Shown: positions 61,076 through 64,000 of the stretch, piece by piece
Position numbering within the stretch: position 1 is the stretch's first letter
Layout: each line of letters opens with the position of its first letter
The notes under the pieces: generated by a model
Database searches by the model: none
The model's input: only the letters and a program-made list of their open reading frames with translations
Told to the model about the DNA's origin: nothing
Translations under genes and position numbers: made by a program
Source: Egibacteraceae bacterium
GTDB lineage: Bacteria > Actinomycetota > Nitriliruptoria > Euzebyales > Egibacteraceae
Assembly (NCBI GenBank): GCA_035540635.1
Contig: DATLGH010000067.1
Coordinates: 1 to 64,000 of the forward strand
Direction: 5' to 3'
DNA length: 64,000 nt

Positions 61076-62245
61076 TCAGGGAAGGGACGTGAGGAAGCCG
61101 GTCAGGGCCGCCTCGTAGCCGTCCCGGTCGGCATTCCAGGCGGAGACGTGTCCCGCGCCCGGCGCGCGCAGGTAGGTGATGAGGTCCGGTCGGGCCTCGG
61201 CGAGCAGGTCCGACGACGCCACAGGCACGACGGGGTCATGGGTGCCGTGGACGAGCAGCACCGGCGCGGTCCAGGCGTCCACCCGCCGGAGCTGGTCGAG
61301 CTCCCGGGGGTCGCTGCCGGCGCGTAGGTGGGTGGCGGCGAGGGTGAGGGGGACGACGACGCGGGGCAGCCGCATGCGCCGGGCGTGGTGGCGCAGGACG
61401 AGGCTCCAGTCCAGAACCGGCGCCTCGAGAACCACCCCGTCCACCGCCGGCGCAAGCGAGGAGCGGTGCAGCAGCTCCCCCACGATGGCCCCACCCATCG
61501 AGAAGCCGACGAGCACGATGCGGTCGGCTCCCGCGTCGCGGGCGAAGCGGACCGCCGCTTCGACGTCGACCCACTCGCGCGCCCCCATGCCGTTGCGTCC
61601 ACCGCCTTCCTCGACGGCTCCCCGGTAGGTGACCGCAAGGCCCGTCCACCCCGCTGCGACGACGCTCGGCAGCGCGCGGAAGGCCTGGGCGCGCCGCGAT
61701 CCACGGCCGTGCACGAAGAGCACCCAGTCGCGGTTGTCGGGGCGCCCGAACAGCCAGGCGCGCCGACCGGCGACCCCAGCCTGATCACCCACCGCCTTGG
61801 CGGCGCCAACCGGGTGGCCGACGAGCACGTCCGTCCAGGGCAGGCCGAGGCTGTCGGGGCGGTCGGGCCACGCGTAGGCGCACATCTCGGCCCGGGCTCC
61901 CGCGTGCGGACGCCCCTCGATCGGGGTCAGGGGCCGCTCTGCGGTCTCCGGCTCGTCCGCCGGCGCCGGCAGCACCCGCGCATACCCGCCCGGCCACCAC
62001 AGGCCCCAGGTGCCTGCGAGGGCCGCCCCGGGCCCCCGCAGGCTCACCCAGTCGGTCCCGACCGCCCGGACGGTCACCGGCCACCTCCGGATCGTCGAGG
62101 GGGTCGTCGTCAGGGCGCGCGACGCCCACCAGCCGGTGGCGCCGGCGCCGGCCGCAGCAGCGGCGGCCGCCACCGACCCGGCACGCCACAGCACGCGTGC
62201 AGCCACCTGCGCGGGCCGTGGGGCGGGCAGGGCGGGCGCAGCCAT
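61076..62245 (-). CDS. Alpha/beta hydrolase, membrane-anchored
   Basis: The 389-residue protein has an N-terminal hydrophobic Ala-rich segment (about 14-36) likely to anchor it. An alpha/beta-hydrolase fold follows: oxyanion HGRGSRRAQAF, nucleophile VLVGFSMGGAIVGELL (GxSxG), acid LLVHGTHDPVVPV and His in APGAGHVSAWN. A full catalytic triad is present. Probably an extracytoplasmic esterase, lipase or acyltransferase. It is separated from thpR by two hairpins. Confidence 0.85.
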   Translation of the reverse strand: MAAPALPAPRPAQVAARVLWRAGSVAAAAAAAGAGATGWWASRALTTTPSTIRRWPVTVRAVGTDWVSLRGPGAALAGTWGLWWPGGYARVLPAPADEPETAERPLTPIEGRPHAGARAEMCAYAWPDRPDSLGLPWTDVLVGHPVGAAKAVGDQAGVAGRRAWLFGRPDNRDWVLFVHGRGSRRAQAFRALPSVVAAGWTGLAVTYRGAVEEGGGRNGMGAREWVDVEAAVRFARDAGADRIVLVGFSMGGAIVGELLHRSSLAPAVDGVVLEAPVLDWSLVLRHHARRMRLPRVVVPLTLAATHLRAGSDPRELDQLRRVDAWTAPVLLVHGTHDPVVPVASSDLLAEARPDLITYLRAPGAGHVSAWNADRDGYEAALTGFLTSLP

Positions 62246-62275
62246 GGCGCTCAGCCGCCCGCGAAGGTGCCCCGC

Positions 62276-62328
62276 CACATGGCGAGGAGCGACACGCCCC
62301 CCGCGTGTCGCTCCTTGCCCGCCATGTG
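62276..62328. terminator. Long nested hairpin between thpR and the hydrolase gene
   Basis: Outer arms CACATGGCG/CGCCATGTG and inner arms AGGAGCGACACGC/GCGTGTCGCTCCT are both perfect, with a CCCCC loop and a 4-nt bulge on one side. That is 22 paired bases. It ends the cinA-thpR unit or controls the hydrolase gene. Confidence 0.6.
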
Positions 62329-62362
62329 TCCCGCCTGGGTGTGCTCCTAGTGGGTCAGTGTG

Positions 62363-62381
62363 CACCCCCCGAACGGGGGTG
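62363..62381. terminator. Second hairpin after thpR
   Basis: CACCCCC and GGGGGTG are perfect 7-bp arms around a five-base loop, 67 bp past the thpR stop. Confidence 0.5.
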
Positions 62382-62447
62382 TCTACAGCAATCTTGATGA
62401 AAGGCCGCTGCGTGGGGGAGCAGCCGGTCGCGGCGTCCCGGCCACCC

Positions 62448-63002
62448 TCACCCCTGCAGCAGCCATGCCCCCCGGGGGCTGTACTCCGCGCCCGTGCGGC
62501 GCAGGCGAGAGCGCAGAAGGACGAGCCGCTCGACCTCCCAGCCCGACGGCGGCCCGTCGTAGGCGCCCGCGAGATCCCGCGGCAGGCGCGTGGTCCTGCC
62601 CGCGCGCGCGAGCGTGAGGTGCGCGTGGAACGGGCGCTCCTCGACGGACAGCCCGCCAGCGACCATCGCCTCCCGCAGCGCCGCGGCGACGGCATGCAGC
62701 CCGCGGCTGTCCTCCAGTGCCGCCCACAGCACCCCGTTGCCGAACATGCCGGCGCCGCCGGTGAGCCGCAGCGCGAACGGGCCCACGGAGCCGGCGGCCT
62801 CCGCGCACGCACCCTCGACGGAGCGGGCCCCCGCGTCGTCGACCCAGCCGACGAACTGGAGGGTGAGGTGGTAGGCGTTCGGCGCCACCCAGCGCGCCGC
62901 CGGCTGCCGCCGGCGCAGCGGCTCGGTGGCGGCGTCCACGGCGTCGCGCACGTGTGCGGGGACCTCCACCGCCACGAACAGCCGCATCGTCGTCTCGGCC
63001 AC
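62448..63002 (-). CDS. thpR: RNA 2',3'-cyclic phosphodiesterase (2H family, LigT/ThpR)
   Basis: The 184-residue protein has the two 2H motifs: YHLTLQFVGWV (about 44-54) and FHAHLTLARAG (about 124-134). The family opens 2',3'-cyclic phosphates on RNA. GTG 63002 or ATG 62987 could start it. It lies 9 bp after cinA in the same direction, an arrangement common beside recA in actinobacteria. Confidence 0.92.
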   Translation of the reverse strand: MAETTMRLFVAVEVPAHVRDAVDAATEPLRRRQPAARWVAPNAYHLTLQFVGWVDDAGARSVEGACAEAAGSVGPFALRLTGGAGMFGNGVLWAALEDSRGLHAVAAALREAMVAGGLSVEERPFHAHLTLARAGRTTRLPRDLAGAYDGPPSGWEVERLVLLRSRLRRTGAEYSPRGAWLLQG

Positions 63003-63011
63003 AGGTGTGCC

Positions 63012-64000
63012 CTACCCACCGGGGCCGGCGGCGACCTCGCCCAGGCGCCGGCGGAGCCCTTCGAGCGCGACGCTCGCCGCCCACTCCTGAAGCTCGGTGC
63101 GGCTGCGGCTCGGCAGGACGACGGTGCGCGTACAGGGTGGGGCGTCCGGCACGACCACCCCGACGCACACGGTGCCGACGTCGCGAACTCCCTGCGTCGC
63201 CGGCCCGGCCACGCCGACCACGCCGAGGCCGACGTCGGCGCCGAGGCGGTCACGCGCCCCGGCGGCGAGCGCCGCCGCCACCGGTTCGCTCACCGGGCCG
63301 TGGCGGGCGAGCAGGTCGCCGTTCACGCACGCCACGCCGGTCTTGGCCACCTCGGTGTAGGCCACGATGCCGCCGAGGAACCAGTCACTGGCTCCCGGCA
63401 CGGTGACGAGCCTCGCCTGCACCCCCCCACCCGTGACCGACTCGGCGACCGCGAGCGTCCAGGCCGTCCGGCGCAGCTGGCGGGCGATGGCGTGCTCGAT
63501 GCCCTCGTCGTCGAGGCCGACCACGCCCGCACCGAGGCGGTCGACGATCTCCTCCACGACGGGGTCGGTCAGGGCCCGGGCGGCCTCGCGCGAGGCGGCC
63601 TTCGCGGTCACCCGCACACGGGTCTCGCCGCGGGAGGCGAGGAACGCGATGGTGGGGCTGTCCTCCCGGTCGAGGCGCTCGACGAGGTCGCCGCACAGCT
63701 CGGCCACGCCGGACTCGCTCATGCCCGCGGTGCGCACAACCCTGCTCACGGTCGTCGCGAGCCCGCCCCGCTCGACGAGGTCGGGCACGACGTCGCGCTC
63801 GATCATCACCTCCATCTCCGCGGGCACGCCGGGGACGCAGTACACGAGGGCGCCGCCGACCTCGACGGCGAAGCCGGCGGCGGTGCCGACCGGGGAAAGC
63901 ACGCGCGCCCCCGCGGGCAGGTCCGCCTGGCGGAGGTTGCTCGCCGGCATCTGCCGGCGCCCCCGCGCGAAGTGCTCCTCGAGGTAGGCCGCGAGCTCGG
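63012..64000 (-). CDS. cinA: CinA-like competence/damage-inducible protein (5' part outside window)
   Basis: The frame is open to the right edge. Visible are the end of the MoCF-like domain (VYCVPGVPAEMEVMIERDVV), a middle domain (MSESGVAELCGDLVERL, IAFLASRGETRVRVTAKAAS) and the C-terminal CinA amidase domain (AESVTGGGVQARLVTVPGAS, GGIVAYTEVAKTGVACV, GVVGVAGPATQGVRDVGTVC). The C-terminal domain is an NMN deamidase in the family. TAG stop at 63012. The gene commonly precedes recA. Confidence 0.93.
   Translation of the reverse strand, partial: ELAAYLEEHFARGRRQMPASNLRQADLPAGARVLSPVGTAAGFAVEVGGALVYCVPGVPAEMEVMIERDVVPDLVERGGLATTVSRVVRTAGMSESGVAELCGDLVERLDREDSPTIAFLASRGETRVRVTAKAASREAARALTDPVVEEIVDRLGAGVVGLDDEGIEHAIARQLRRTAWTLAVAESVTGGGVQARLVTVPGASDWFLGGIVAYTEVAKTGVACVNGDLLARHGPVSEPVAAALAAGARDRLGADVGLGVVGVAGPATQGVRDVGTVCVGVVVPDAPPCTRTVVLPSRSRTELQEWAASVALEGLRRRLGEVAAGPGG

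Overview
This 64 kb window is chromosomal DNA from a high-GC actinobacterium. The evidence is GC-rich coding on both strands, frequent GTG starts, ATGA/GTGA/TGATG gene overlaps, LexA boxes of the CGAAC-N4-GTTCG type, TTGTCCACA-like DnaA boxes, a class II nrdJ-nrdR pair, a lexA/LysM divergon, and the order miaB-miaA-dapF-hflX next to recX-recA-thpR-cinA. The exact class cannot be fixed from this window; a deep-branching actinobacterial lineage is an inference. No rRNA, tRNA, CRISPR array or intact transposase was found.

Layout. 0-7.5 kb: the end of a proline-rich repeat protein, two DoxX-like membrane proteins, and a minus-strand envelope-stress-like cluster (PspA/IM30, a membrane coiled-coil protein, a VWA/solute-binding lipoprotein, a second binding-like protein, a CbbX-type AAA+ ATPase). 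7.5-12.5 kb: an orphan metzincin with the N-terminus of contractile-injection-system cargo, a secreted protein, a decayed FAD monooxygenase, a frameshifted MerR gene divergent from a thioredoxin-like gene, and a DinB protein. 12.6-20.3 kb: nrdJ with two inteins, a control region with NrdR and DnaA-like boxes, nrdR, a LysM protein, three LexA boxes and lexA. 20.4-42.4 kb: accessory DNA with a MarR regulator, a peptide-type ABC transporter operon ending in a DsrE gene with an in-frame TGA, an IS630 remnant, two giant ATPase regulators (LuxR and BTAD types), VapBC, a nitrilase-DinB fusion, a DUF1326/DUF2182 pair, several broken genes and dispersed repeats. 42.4-48.2 kb: hflX, dapF, miaA, a dioxygenase-like gene and miaB in an overlapping operon. 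48.4-56.8 kb: a secreted protein, a DUF3618/holin/YihY membrane operon, an ECF sigma/anti-sigma/methyltransferase operon, and a second methyltransferase. 56.8-64 kb: recX, recA with two inteins, a hydrolase, thpR and the 3' part of cinA.

Most notable observation: three genes stop early at an in-frame TGA placed exactly where a redox or metalloid-binding Cys is expected. These are a DsrE-like protein (U-P-G-C) and two ArsM-like methyltransferases (TGA in the G-[C]-x-x-G-x-L motif). In all three the same frame stays coding to a natural stop. In all three the TGA is followed 17-22 nt later by a hairpin with apical loop C-G-U-G-N. This pattern fits selenocysteine insertion with a shared bacterial SECIS form. 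No sel genes are in the window, so decoding itself is not shown here.

A second notable point is that recA carries inteins at both classical mycobacterial insertion sites at once (the M. leprae-type and M. tuberculosis-type sites). nrdJ carries two more, giving four inteins in two DNA-metabolism genes within 48 kb.
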